Origin: Ochotona curzoniae
Lineage: Eukaryota > Chordata > Mammalia > Lagomorpha > Ochotonidae
Direction of reading: 5' to 3'
Assembly (NCBI RefSeq): GCF_017591425.1
Contig: NW_024466307.1
Location: 2,602,001-2,666,000, forward strand
DNA: 64,000 bases
Positions within the stretch are counted from its first letter, which is position 1. Each line of letters starts with the position of its first letter. The position numbers and the translations under genes are program-made. The notes below the pieces were generated by a model. That model saw only the letters and a program-made list of their open reading frames with translations. It made no database searches and was not told the DNA's origin. This document shows, piece after piece, positions 34,415-45,640 of this stretch.

Positions 34415-36645
34415 CTAAAATGAATAAAGGAGATAGTAAATATTCCCTTGATTATACTTTGCTTCGCACATATTACACAGCAGTGCTAGAATACAAACCT
34501 CAAAGTCTGGGGCATTATTTGAGCTTTCCATTACTCTCACATTATTCTCCATGCAAGTGCTGTGAATAGCAGACCAGCCCGTGAGAGAATGTCAGCACCA
34601 CTCTCTGGCATTTTCTTTCCAGTGGGCCAGGCCCAGTCACGAAGCTCTCTTCTCCTAGTTGCAAACCCAGCTTCAGTGACCCTGAAAACGCTGGGGCTCA
34701 GATGAACCTGCCAAGTGGCTTACTGTGTAGTCCACGGTTAGGTGGCTTCCTGTCAGCTGCAGAGGGACACTGGGTACCAGCCTGGCTGAGCTCAGAGCAG
34801 CCCAGCAGCTGTCCCTCACTCCAGCTTTTGCAGACAAAACACCTTCATGGAAGTTATATATATAACTAGAAAAAAGAATAATCAGAATTGGAACTAGGGC
34901 AGTGTTGTCCATCATTTCAAATGGGAAAAGTACATTACTTATTTAAACAGGAAAAATGAGCTTCCATTTGATTAAAAATCATTTAGGAATTAGCAGTGTT
35001 TGTAACTAATGCATACAGACCAGAATCAGATGACTATTTAAAAAAATCATGCTAAAGAGAACTTAACTTTTGAACTCTTCCTTTTTTCAGTTTAATTTTA
35101 CAACAGAAGGCACCTCAGGACCTTAGAGTACACCAAAGTCGCCACTGCTGACACCACTATGAACATTGGGTGTCACCCCTGGTCCAGAAGTGGACAGAGA
35201 TTGGGCTCTATGTGGATTATGAGCTAAGCCTGAAGGATTAACTTTCTGAACAAATTCCTCATTGGAGGGAGGGGACCAATGGGGCCTAGCCTTCACACAG
35301 TGACAGTGATGCTGATGTCACCTGAGGCCCTTACGGTCATGACAGCTTTAACTGAGATCGCTGTCCCTTGAGAATCAACTGTTCTGACCAAGTACTTTTT
35401 AGAAAGTAAACTGAGAAATCGGCAATCTGCTTCAACATCTTCAAAGGCCCTGTCAAGAACACCAAGCCCCACCTGCCTTCCCGGCATGCCACGCGTGTAT
35501 TTTTAACCCAGGCAGCAAACACCTAGAAGCAGCAGAAGTCAGGAGGCAGCTTCCCTCAGGAAAGTCACTGCCGAGCTGGTCAGGCAGCGGAGGCGAGAGA
35601 CAACAGCCAGCTGGGATACACGGCTGCAGAATGCCCAGGGACAGGAGCCGGGGCAGCAACTCACAGCATGAGGCAGCAGACAGCAAGCTACTGCGTGGAA
35701 CCCACTGGAACCATCAGGAACTCAAGCGGACACACTGAGCCATGACCCATTGCAAGTCTACCTTCCAGCTTCTACCTTAAAATTCAGGCAATCGAAGAGA
35801 AGACATCACCTCTCAATTTTTATTTTAACTGATTATACAAATAGTGTATTTGTGCCTTGTTTTAAAAATCCTACAACAAAGAATGAGATTACTTTTGGTT
35901 TCTTCAACAACACCATGCCCCAAGACAAACTACACTGTAACACACATTCTTTCTGAACTTACTGAAGTATACATGCATGAACAGGTACCCACAAAATACA
36001 ATACAAAGAATTGCTGTACATTCGTGACCTTCCAGAAAAATGAATTACTTTGCCTTCCTTCTTTTACTAGATAATATTTCAGAAAGCTACTCATGCAAAT
36101 CCCAAGAGCTCAAACTTCTCTTTAACGTCATGGAAAACTTCTACCACAGTTATAGACACGCTCCCCTCTGCTGATGACCTAGGTGCTGAGAACGGACTTC
36201 CTGCAGTCTGGCAGCCTACAAACCAATGAATGACTCCGAGAGGCACACACGCCTCCCGAATGCAGACACTCTGCCTTGTGGGTGACAACGGCTCGTCTGC
36301 AGCGTCCTTCTCTTTGTGAAATGCAGCCAGACTGACAATGCTGAGACATTCTCAGTTCTGTATTCCAAATACAGCAAGAGGAAATAGAGTCGTGATAAAC
36401 CCTTGTCAAAATGTCTGAAATAGCCTATGAGGCTGCGTTTCTACCAATCGCTCGGGAAACTCTGTGTATTTGTTCCCCATTGAGCTCAGAGCCTTTGAGA
36501 AGCTGGGCACCTGCTCAGTCCACGTCACCCACGCGAGTTCCAACACCTGAATTCTTCCACATAAGCAGCAGTTTTTCTTTCTCAGTGACATTTAGTGGCG
36601 TCTGTATCTCATGTCTTATAATGTCAATAAGAAAATACAGTCTTG
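34415..36645. other. intron 2, no recognised feature
   Basis: Over 2.2 kb of unique-looking intron between exon 3 and the first CSINE of intron 2. No repeat family or alternative exon recognised. Confidence 0.45.
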
Positions 36646-36966
36646 CTGGAGCCAGAGTTGTGGCTCAGGGAGTTAAGCCACTGTTTATAATGCCGGGGTC
36701 CCTTGCGAGTATCAATTCATGTCCCAGCTGTTCCACTACTAACCCAGGGCTCCTGGCTCCACAGAAAGCAAAAGATTACCCAACTGCAACCCATGTTAGA
36801 AGAAGCACCTGGTCCTGGTTTTGATTTGTTTCAGTTCAGCCCCTGGCCTGTGCAACCCTCTGGGAGATGAACCTACAGATCAAAGATCTCTCTTTCTCTC
36901 TCTCTGTTTCTCTCCCTCCTTCTCCTTCTGTAACTCTGTCTTTCAAATAAATATCTTGAAAAGAAA
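36646..36966 (+). mobile_element. CSINE, old subfamily
   Basis: Order: tggagccagagttgtggctc, gttaagccactgtttataat, tcatgtcccagctgttccac, a long CT tract (36886-36933), then gtctttcaaataaatatctt. Confidence 0.82.
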
Positions 36967-37696
36967 CAATGTGGGGAACCCCCAGAGGATTCTACAGGTT
37001 GAGTCCACTGAGAATGGTCTGTTGATACAGATCAGAACATTTGTGGTATCAGGTTCTCAACTCCACTAAAACAAAACTTGCAGGGCCCAGAGCCTGCTTA
37101 TGTCCTTGGTGGTGAAGAATACAGCCTTTAGCCACATCAGTCACTTCCACTAGATCAGAAAGGACTCAGGAAGGTCAGGTTTAACCCAAAGTCTAAAGAA
37201 TGACCTAAGGAGAGAAGACATGCAGGGAAACTTGCGGCTGATTTCAGTAAATTTTTGAAATCCAACTGTCATCATATTGTCCATTTACCTTGTCGAGTTC
37301 TGTATTCTGACCAAGCCTCTAAAAATGCCTTTTCCGCACTACCAATTCACACATACTAACAAACTGAAAGTAAGACTGGGGCCGTGTGTGTTTTTCCTTA
37401 CGTCTCTGGTACCCTGTCCCCTCTGCTACACCCCAGGAGAGTGCGGTGGGTCAGGGCTGCTGGCAGCATCACTGACCTGGTAAGAGCCCTGACAAGACGA
37501 TAGTGAGCAGCACTGCCACAGGGCCCCACGTGAGTCACTGCTGTGCTTGTATATTTTGAACACAGTAGAAAATAAAAAGGTGAATTAAGAATTAATTAAG
37601 AATTAATTTCAATGTATCAAAAAGGCTTGCATTTCAATGTTTTCATAATTTGAAAATTAAGAATGATTTTTTTTCTTGGTTCACTGTTTTTTTTTT

Positions 37697-38041
37697 ATTT
37701 TTATTTATTTTTTTTTTAAAGATTTATTTTTATTATTTTTTCATTGGAAAGGCGGATATACAGAGAGGAGAGACAGAGAGGAAGATCTTCCGTCCGATGA
37801 TTCACTCCCCAAGTGAGCGCAACGGGCCGATACTAAGCCGATCCGAAGCCAGGAGCCTCTTCCGGGTCTCCCACGTGGGTGCAGGTTCCCAAAGCTTTGG
37901 GCCGTCCTGGACTGCTTTCCCAGGCCACAGGCAGGGAGCTGGAAGGGAAGCGGGGCTGCCGGGATTAGAACCGGCGCCCATATGGGATCCCGGGCGTGCA
38001 AGGCGAGGACCTTTAACCACTTGCGCCACCGCGCCGGGCCC
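37697..38041 (-). mobile_element. Young full-length CSINE, reverse
   Basis: Near-consensus copy ending cttgcgccaccgcgccgggc then cc. It is flanked by an exact duplication of ggttcactgtttttttt (37678-37694 and 38042-38058). It is one of the least diverged SINEs in the window, about 640 bp from exon 2 in intron 2. Confidence 0.95.
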
Positions 38042-38227
38042 GGTTCACTGTTTTTTTTAAAAAAAAAAAAACTAATGTGCACCTCACATTTCTTAATTGA
38101 ATTAGCACAGGGCTCAATAATCTCATCATTCTTAGCACCACAATATAAACTGGAGAATCAAAAGCACCAGTGTAGAAAAGACTTTCAGAAAGAGAAACAA
38201 AAAACTTCAAATAAGAGTGCTTCCCCT

Positions 38228-38480
38228 GGGGGCCTGCACCATGGCAAAGTAAACGAAGCCTCCTCGCGTGCCACCTTCGTCCCATGTGGCACCAGTTCAT
38301 GTCCTGCTGCTCCACTTCCGATCCACATCCCTGCTTTTGGTCTGGAAAGCAGTGGAGGATGGTTAAAGTCCTAGGGACCCTGTACCCCCATGCGAAACCT
38401 GGAGGAAGCTCCTGCCTCTTGGCTTCTGACTGTCCCAGCTCCAGCCACTTCAAGCATTTCGGGAATGAACCAGCAACACA
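38228..38480 (+). mobile_element. CSINE, old, no tail
   Basis: Order: gggggcctgcaccatggcaa, gtcccatgtggcaccagttc, gctccacttccgatccacat, ctgactgtcccagctccagc, gggaatgaaccagcaac. The 3' CT tract and tail are missing. Confidence 0.8.
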
Positions 38481-38676
38481 TTATTGTTGTCACACTGAGA
38501 CAACTTTGCCTGGAGAAGAGGGGAAGGAAGCTTCTAGAAGTTGGCTATTGACTTGCACGTTTGGGGGTACCGAAGATACTTAGACACGGCATCACGCACA
38601 CTGAAGACAACAATCAGGGTTCCCACCCATTTATAAAAAACCTCAGAAGGAAATGCATAAAGTATATAAAACATAC

Positions 38677-38749
38677 CTCTGACAAAAACGTTTGGGCTGA
38701 TTTCTGAGCTCCTACATGGAGCAGATATTCATACACGTAGAGTGCTAAC
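38677..38749 (-). CDS. SSBP2: SSBP2 exon 2 (LisH motif)
   Basis: This 73-bp exon completes a Lys codon (AA|G) and then encodes 24 residues, [15 protein letters not shown] followed by KSAQTFLSE, ending on GAG. The acceptor is ttttccag and the donor is gtatgt, both canonical. The residues are the core of the LisH (LIS1-homology) motif near the SSBP N terminus. The LisH motif mediates oligomerisation, and this N-terminal region binds the LDB1/CLIM cofactor, which it protects from ubiquitin-dependent turnover (family knowledge). The sequence is intact and looks under purifying selection. HVGAQ excludes the SSBP4 form, which I recall as HIGAQ. Upstream is phase-2 intron 1; downstream is phase-0 intron 2. 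Skipping this exon alone would shift the frame. Confidence 0.95.
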
Positions 38750-38943
38750 CTGGAAAACAAACAAAACACTTGTTGAGAAAAGGAATATGTGAAATTCATT
38801 ATTTAAATAATAGACTGTTCTTCCAGTGCAAAAAATATTCTAAACACTAAAAATGACAGAAATTAACTCCCCCATACCCTTTCAATTACAAATTTATACA
38901 TGAATATTCAGAAGCAACTTAAACTACCTAAACAGTATATGGA

Positions 38944-39230
38944 GGGGCTGGCATTGTGGTGCAGCAAGTTAAGCTACTAGCTTTAATGCCAGCATCCCTT
39001 CGAGTTCAACCTGCTCCACTTCCAACGCAGCTAATGATCCAGAAAAAGCATCCGAAGATGGTCCAAATGTTTGGGCGCCTGCCACCCCGCTGGGAAATCC
39101 GGATGAAGTTCCTGGCTGGCTTGGGCTAGCCCAGACTATTTAGTAGAATGAACTAGCAGATGGAAAATCTCTTGTTTCTTATGCTCTCTAATTCTGCCTT
39201 TCAAATAAAGGAAAAAATCTTTTAAAAAAT
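38944..39230 (+). mobile_element. CSINE, old subfamily
   Basis: Order: ggggctggcattgtggtgca, gcaagttaagctactagctt, cagctaatgatccagaaaaa, ctctaattctgcctttcaaa. It lies ~195 bp from exon 2, in intron 1. Confidence 0.85.
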
Positions 39231-42002
39231 ACATAGCACATTTACAAAAAAATTTTCTTTGCAAAAAATATCTAAAGAGAGATTTTTTTTCTTGACTCAC
39301 CTCATTTAATCATAACTTTATTACCTTTGTCACATTTAGTGCAATTAGTAATTAATAATCAAACACTGGTAATTTTCACCTATTTTGAGAATAATTATTA
39401 TCTCCATTAATAGAAGAAGTCAATTCAGTTATTGGACCTTTCCCTGTAGCCTCTTGTTCTTCAACCCTTTTAGCAAATGTCTGTCTTTTGAACCATGTGC
39501 CAAAACTGCTGCTGAATAACCATGTTCATATTTGTTTGGCAACCTGTCATTATTTAGATTTGATTGCTGAGTCAATTAACAATCCAGTCAGTTTCATAGG
39601 AAACGACAGCACTACAGGAACTCTAAAGACATCAGATCCTATTAAACACATGGGTGCTTACAGTTTAAAGGTTAAGACAAAATTACATATCAATTTATCA
39701 CTGAAATGTAAAACACCGAACGTGCAGCATACAGTTAAAATGGCTCTCATTATCTTGTGGGTTAAGAATTTCTAAGCCACACCATGTGGCTCAATTTCAG
39801 TTGAGCTGTTAACAAAATATTATTCATACACCCAAATTAGTCTGAGGCAGTATTTTTAATGATATCTTGGACCCATGCCCGGATAGCTCACAACAGTTCA
39901 GCTTCTGCCACACTGTATTTACCAATATTGAACCAGGTTTACAGTAAACAATGCAGTGTAACAATAATCACGGCTCTGTAGAGCAGTGCCACTTCTCTTG
40001 CCAATCAAATTTTTGATTGTCCAAGATTGATGGCATGTGCACAAGTGAGTATTTTCTTGATTTTCATGAATACATACTGTGCATCTTTCAGGAAAAGAGA
40101 AAGCCTGCAAAAATTGAGTGCCTCTGTCCAACTATTTCTTGCCCCTTCCCAAAATTGTCCCAATTGTCAACAAGAACATAATGCTTTAGCCCCTGAACAC
40201 CGTGTGAGTGGACGTCTGCTAAAAGCTGTACAAGCATAAAGAGTGTGTCGCAGCAAGTGAGTGTGCAAATGCAATTTTACAGACATCTCCCGACCTCACC
40301 ACCGCAGTGGAACTTCCCAGAGTCTCCTTGACTATTTTCTACTCCGCCACACTGAGGGCCATGGGCTGTTCCCTCCAGGAAACGTCTCCCCATCCCAGTG
40401 GAAGTCTGGCCCACCCCTGAGTGTGTCGTCAGTGGAAGGACCCTCTTCCCACTCAGTCTTCCTCCAGCAGCCATTCCCAGCCCTCTGGGCACCTGCTGGT
40501 CAGGAGCGCAAGCATCGGGGCAGGCTGGGCAGGCTGACAAATGCCTGCCAGGGACAGAGCCGGCCCTCTGCCTAGTGAAGAACATACAAACCTCAGGCCA
40601 GTTCTTACACTGGCTTCAGCTGGTATGTGCCCAGCAGACACCAGGCCAACACCAAAGGCGGAGGAACTGCCCACAAGAGGCCCCACAGTGGGCCCGGGGA
40701 AAGAAAACATATCTGAGAACAGGTAGAGTCAGAGCCCATGTGTGGCTTATCCTTTCTGCAAAACCCCGTCCCTCCCAATCCACTGAGCTACTTCCTTGAA
40801 CTTGAACTATATTCTCTGCAGTATGTTAATACATGTCTAATTGAGAAGCAAAGGATAGATACCCTCCTTATGAGCACAGTTAAAACGAGTAACTCCCACT
40901 TTCTCTATGGGCCTAGGACAAAGCATCCAACAGCATGGGCAGGAAGTGACGTGGGGCCAGTGAGGGAAGCATGTGACAGTGTGTGCAGCATCTGGCAGGG
41001 CTGCACGTCCAACCTGCTGGACAGGGAGACGAGCTGAGAGAGCAGCGCACTGCGCAAGCCCCTTGAACAGAACCAGCACTTCCCCGGAAGCAGGGATCTG
41101 TCTGCAGAGGGCAAGGCCATGAGCAAGAGTCACCAGCCTGCAGTGACAGGCCTGCCACAGCTTAGTAACAACCGCCACTCGGGACTGGCCACACAATCCT
41201 TCAGACCTTTCCTTCTATCCAAGCTGCAAACTTGTTAAGAGTTTCCAGCAAGATACCTCTCTCTCCGAAACTGACCAGGTCCAAAGCTAACGTCACCATC
41301 TGCACCTGCTGTTATCGTCCCTGTGCACCTCTTGAATGAAGTTTCCTCATTCGTCAAACGGGAAGAATACTTTGTATTGTTGGAAAGATGAGGAAGCACT
41401 GCACTGTGTAACCATGACCATGCAATTTTGACTAACGTTTGCACATCCAACAACTTCCCAAGTCACGTGCTGGGTCTGATGCCACAATCTCGCCGGCCCA
41501 GGCCCTGCCCTCCCATGCTCTCCCACTGCTGAGGAACCAGCAGGATGTGCCATGCAGGCAGGAGTGGTTCTAGCTTCAGACACCATGTGCCTCCCACTAG
41601 CTCCCGACATTAAGGCATTGCAGCTGCCAGATTTAAGACTACCCAGAAAATCCTGGGGGAGATGTCCCACAACAAGGGTTGTTTTGACACAGATGGTTCA
41701 GGGTGTGGGGACTGACAGCTGTCCATACACACAGGTGGATCCCAATAAGGTCGCTTTCCCAGAGACATGATGTCGCCAAATGTAAGAAAGCCACAACCTG
41801 AGCTCAAAATTTAAAGACAAATATTGTTTTTAATGATCTTTGTCAAGTTTAAATACAGTTGATAAGATATACAGTGGTTATATAACCACAGCAATTTATA
41901 ATATCATCTAAATACACAGAAGAAAATTAAGAGTAGGTTGCAGTTAAGAATAGGTTGCAAAAAGAAGACTCAGCTTTTTTTCCCCTTTGGAAAAAAAACA
42001 CT
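39231..42002. other. intron 1, mostly unique
   Basis: About 2.8 kb with no SINE except a doubtful MIR core near 41335-41410 (tttcctcattcgtcaaacgg). GC-rich patches at 40260-40720 and 40920-41190 hold no recognised exon. Confidence 0.4.
41330..41415 (+). mobile_element. Possible MIR fragment
   Basis: The block gtttcctcattcgtcaaacg, ggaagaatac and ggaaagatgaggaagcactg resembles the 3' half of MIR (tttcctcatctgtaaaatgg). It is diverged. Confidence 0.4.
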
Positions 42003-42255
42003 GGGGTCAGCATTATGGCTTACTGGGTAAAGCCTTCACCTGCAATGACAGCACCCCAAATGGGTATCAATTGATATCCCAGCTGCTCCACTTGGGAACC
42101 AGCTCCCTGCTGATGGCCTGGGAAAGCAATGAAAGACAGTGAGAGTATTTAGACCTCTGCCACTCACTTGGGAGACCCAGATGCAACTCCTGGCTTCAGC
42201 CTGGTCCAGTCCTGACCACTGCAGCCATCTGGGGAGTAAACCATCAGACAGAGAT

Positions 42256-42298
<43 letters not shown>

Positions 42299-42326
42299 CT
42301 CTCTCAAACAAATCAATCTTTTAAAG
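42003..42326 (+). mobile_element. CSINE with embedded (GT)n
   Basis: Order: ggggtcagcattatggctta, gtatcaattgatatcccagc, ccagctccctgctgatggcc. The usual CT tract is replaced by (GT)n at 42259-42296 before aactctctcaaacaaatcaa. Confidence 0.88.
42259..42296 (+). repeat. (GT)n microsatellite, 19 units
   Basis: An uninterrupted GT run, apparently expanded from the tail region of a CSINE. Confidence 0.95.
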
Positions 42327-42759
42327 AATAGTTCAATTTTAAAAAGCATGTCAGTGACTCATGAATCATCCATCTTTATTCTAATTTTATTCTAATTTTA
42401 AACTGGGTGTGAGTGAGTGAGACACCGGCATCATGACTAACCATTCTAAAGATGGAGCCGAGGCCAGAAATGCGAGAAGTCCTCACTCCCGGGCACTTCG
42501 TGAGCAGCCAGGCTCCAGAACTCAGAACATGTGGCCTCCCAAGGTGAACACATCCAGTCTCACCTCGATCCCCCTGTCACAGCTTACAATGAGGGGACCA
42601 CACTTATTCCTCACCATGCACATGATTCCAACAGAACTGAGTGTGGCTTTCCTATGTACAAATTAAAAATTAGAAAATAATCAAAATTTATAAAAATGAA
42701 AGTACCTATAAGTGTTGAAGAGTGTTAAAAAGCTGACTGTTCCACCCAAAAATCAAATA

Positions 42760-42975
42760 AAATGAAAAGGTAATAAAAGACTGGGAAAGTAGGATATATA
42801 ATCAAAAAGATGAGAAAAGGCTAACACGCATAATGTGGAATCAGCACACATAAGACTGCCTGCCAGAATGGCAACAAAGATCTTAATTTTAAAATAGTGA
42901 GCAAATGATGAAAATGAAAAGTCCAATAAGAAGAGTCATTACACATAGCAAATCTCCCTAAGGAAAACTACTCAA
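42760..42975 (+). mobile_element. Possible L1 fragment
   Basis: The block gaaaaggtaataaaagactg, ggaaagtaggatatataatc, and aaaatagtgagcaaatgatg follows L1 ORF2 3' order loosely. Confidence 0.4.
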
Positions 42976-43539
42976 CTGCCCCATCATACAACATGCCCCA
43001 AGGCTCCACTAAGGAACCCAGCAGACTCGTTCTCCATGGTAAACTTTGGAATGGTTCAGGTCTCCTGGAAACTGGCGGATGACAAGGTGGGTGGGGAAGG
43101 GCAGAACAGTCTGTCCACCTGCCCCAGCTGGACTGTGTCCAGCACAGCAGGAGGGCTGTGTGCGCGTGTTCCGGGAACAGCGGGGCTTCCCACGCTCGCG
43201 GGATCATTGGAGTTCAAACAAGATGTTTTGTCACATGGCAAACTCTCTTAGGCAACAAGGTCCCGGAGTCAGATAAGAGTTTCTGACTGTGGACTTTTCT
43301 TATGTCCCGTTATTATTTCCACTAGACTTTAATTACTCACTTGAAAAAAATCAGCAAGCAAATGAAGAGAATAATTTTATATGATTTGACACACCGCATG
43401 TTTATCCTAACATATTGTAAATAGTAGTCACAACTCCAAATGATTTTTATATTTTTTACATAACAAAGCTCACAGTACCAAAAACTGGCAATCTAAATAT
43501 CTGATTGTCATATACCTAAGTGATGGGAAAAGATATATT
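42976..43539. other. intron 1, no recognised feature
   Basis: A short GC- and CpG-richer stretch at 43140-43205, otherwise AT-rich. Confidence 0.4.
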
Positions 43540-43821
43540 TTCTAAGAATGTTAATGAAGTCAAGAACTTTTCGATTAGATTGCCTTCCTTTGACTGAGCT
43601 GAGTTCCTAATATGTTTGGAATATTAACTCTTCATCAGATGTTTGATTGCAAATGCTTTCTTCCCATTCTACAGATGACCATTTCTTTCTGTTGATTGTT
43701 TCCTTTGCTCAACAGAAGCGTGTTGGTTTGATATAATCCTATTCGTCTGTTTTTGTTGTCTGTGCTCCTGGGGTGACCACCATGAAAGCACTGCTAAAGC
43801 CGATGTCATGGACCTGGTGGG

Positions 43822-44100
43822 CATTTGACACAGTGGTTTGGTTACTGTTGGGAGCACCTGTGTCCCCTAGCCGGGTGCACGGTTAGAGTCCTGGCCACTT
43901 CACTTCTGACGCAACTTCCTGTTAATGTATACCCTATGAGACTTGAGCTCTTGGCGGCCAGGGAGGAGACCCAGATCGAATTCCGGGCTCCTGGATTTGG
44001 CCTCGTCTAACCCTGGCTGCTGCAGAAGTTTGAGAGGCGAATGAGCAAACGGGAGGTCTCTGGTTCTCCGACTTTCAAATAAAGAACTTCAATAAAAGCA
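43822..44100 (+). mobile_element. CSINE, diverged, nested in L1
   Basis: Order: tttgacacagtggtttggtt, agccgggtgcacggttagag, cttcacttctgacgcaactt, ccgactttcaaataaagaac. Confidence 0.78.
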
Positions 44101-44108
44101 AAGGTTAT

Positions 44109-44437
44109 GGGCCCGGCACGGTGGCCTTGCAGCTAAAGTCCTCACCTTGAATGTACCGGGATCGGATATGGGTGCCAGTTGTAATCCCAGTGGTCCCACT
44201 TCCTACACAGCTCGCTGCTTGTGGCCTGGGAAAGCAGTCGAGGATGACCCAAAGCCTTGGGACCCTGTACCTGCATGGGAAACCTGAAAGAGGCTCCTGG
44301 CTCCTGGCTTTAGATTGGGTCAGCTGCAGCTGTTGCAGTCACTTGGGGTGTGCATTATCAGAAGGAAGATTTTTCTCTCTGTCTCTCCTCTCTATATATC
44401 TGACTTTGCAATAAAAACTAAGTAAATCTTCAAGAAA
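44109..44437 (+). mobile_element. CSINE, young type, nested in L1
   Basis: Order: gggcccggcacggtggcctt, gccagttgtaatcccagtgg, gcccaaagcc-like block, tctctgtctctcctctctat, aataaaaactaagtaaatct. It sits immediately after another CSINE's tail. Confidence 0.92.
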
Positions 44438-45439
44438 AAAACTAAGGTTGCAATCCTTCCCCATGTTTTCTTTTACAGTCTTTTACACTTAAAATGAAGC
44501 CATTTTAGCTTCTTTGTACAGTGTGAAGTGAGGCTCTCATTCTATCCTCCTTCACGTTCACACATCAGCGCTGTTGAAGAGCTGGCCCTTCCCCAGTGTC
44601 TGCTTGGAGCAGCCCTGTTGCAAACGAACGCACGGTAAACACACAGGCCTCCTTCCCGGTTACTTTGTGCCGCTCGCCAAGCTCACCATGCTGCCTGGGT
44701 CACCACTGCTTTGCTGAGTATCCGAGCTCAGATCTTCTCTCTGCTCCTCTGGGGTATCAAGCGCCTTTTGTGGTACTATGATAATTTCAGCGATTTCCCC
44801 CTATTTCTATAAAAATACCATTGGTATGTTGATAGGATTGCAATCAGTCACTTTGCACAGTACTGTGGAAAATGTGAAGACAAACTTTGAAATCCACATG
44901 TAGTTTTAGAATATATTTTCATAAGCTTATTAGACTCCTTGCTGATATAACAGTATTCATTTTTCCAATTAATACAAACAATTATATCTTCTTCAGTTTC
45001 TCTCGCCAATGGTTTGTAATTAAAAATTCAAGATATTTAACTACATAAAATATTAAGCCTGATGAACTTTATTTCCCACAGCTTGCTAAATGACTAGTTT
45101 AGGTGAAGAGCTAAACTAGGTGTGTATGTGTGTCCATATAAATGTGTTTCGCTTTTTGTTTTTTTTTGTGGACGGGGGGGAGGGGAGGGACAATGAAATT
45201 TTTAATTTGTAATTAGAGACATAACTAAATATTTTTAAAATACTACATCCTAATAAATGACTAAGGCAGAGACTAAGAAACTCCACAACTAATTTTAAAA
45301 TATAGAAAATGTTAAATATTAGTGATGACCAAACAAATATATTTTAACAATAAGATTCTAATTCCCCCATAAATAGCTATACCTAAATAAACATACACTG
45401 ATGAGAGCAATAAATTCACATAGCTCTTAACAAAACCAA

Positions 45440-45640
45440 TTTGTCAATAAACAGATAAAGAACTTAAAAAAATGCTGACAAACTCTGACCTAATAACTTC
45501 ATTACTAGGTATCTGGTCTAAAGAAATCATTTTAAATGTTAAAAAAAAATTTACGTCTCAAGATTGTTAGCTAAAAAAAATGCAAAATACACAAAAATGG
45601 AACTAGCTAAGCTTACAAATATTTAACATCAGTTACTTTC
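45440..45640 (+). mobile_element. Old L1 fragment, ORF2 3' part
   Basis: Order: ctctgacctaataacttcat, tactaggtatctggtctaaa, gaaatcattttaaatg. It matches the L1M block that precedes ...ggaaacaacctaaatgtcc. Confidence 0.55.

Larger units (their letters stand above)
43540..45090 (-). mobile_element. L1 ORF2 fragment, antisense (sense to SSBP2), split by two CSINEs
   Basis: Plus-strand text is the reverse complement of L1 ORF2: ctcttcatcagatgtttgat, ttgattgtttcctttgctca, tgctcctggggtgaccacca (43.6-43.8 kb); ttttacacttaaaatgaagc, agcgctgttgaagagctggc (44.46-44.6); ttggtatgttgataggattg, gtattcatttttccaattaa, ttctctcgccaatggtttgt (44.8-45.03). The order is collinear on both sides of the CSINEs, so they inserted into an existing L1. 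Confidence 0.85.

Noticed and set aside
43130..43210. Short CpG-rich segment as first exon or promoter of SSBP2
   Set aside because: Under 100 bp and no frame encoding the expected VPSDSQAREK end with a donor after AA.
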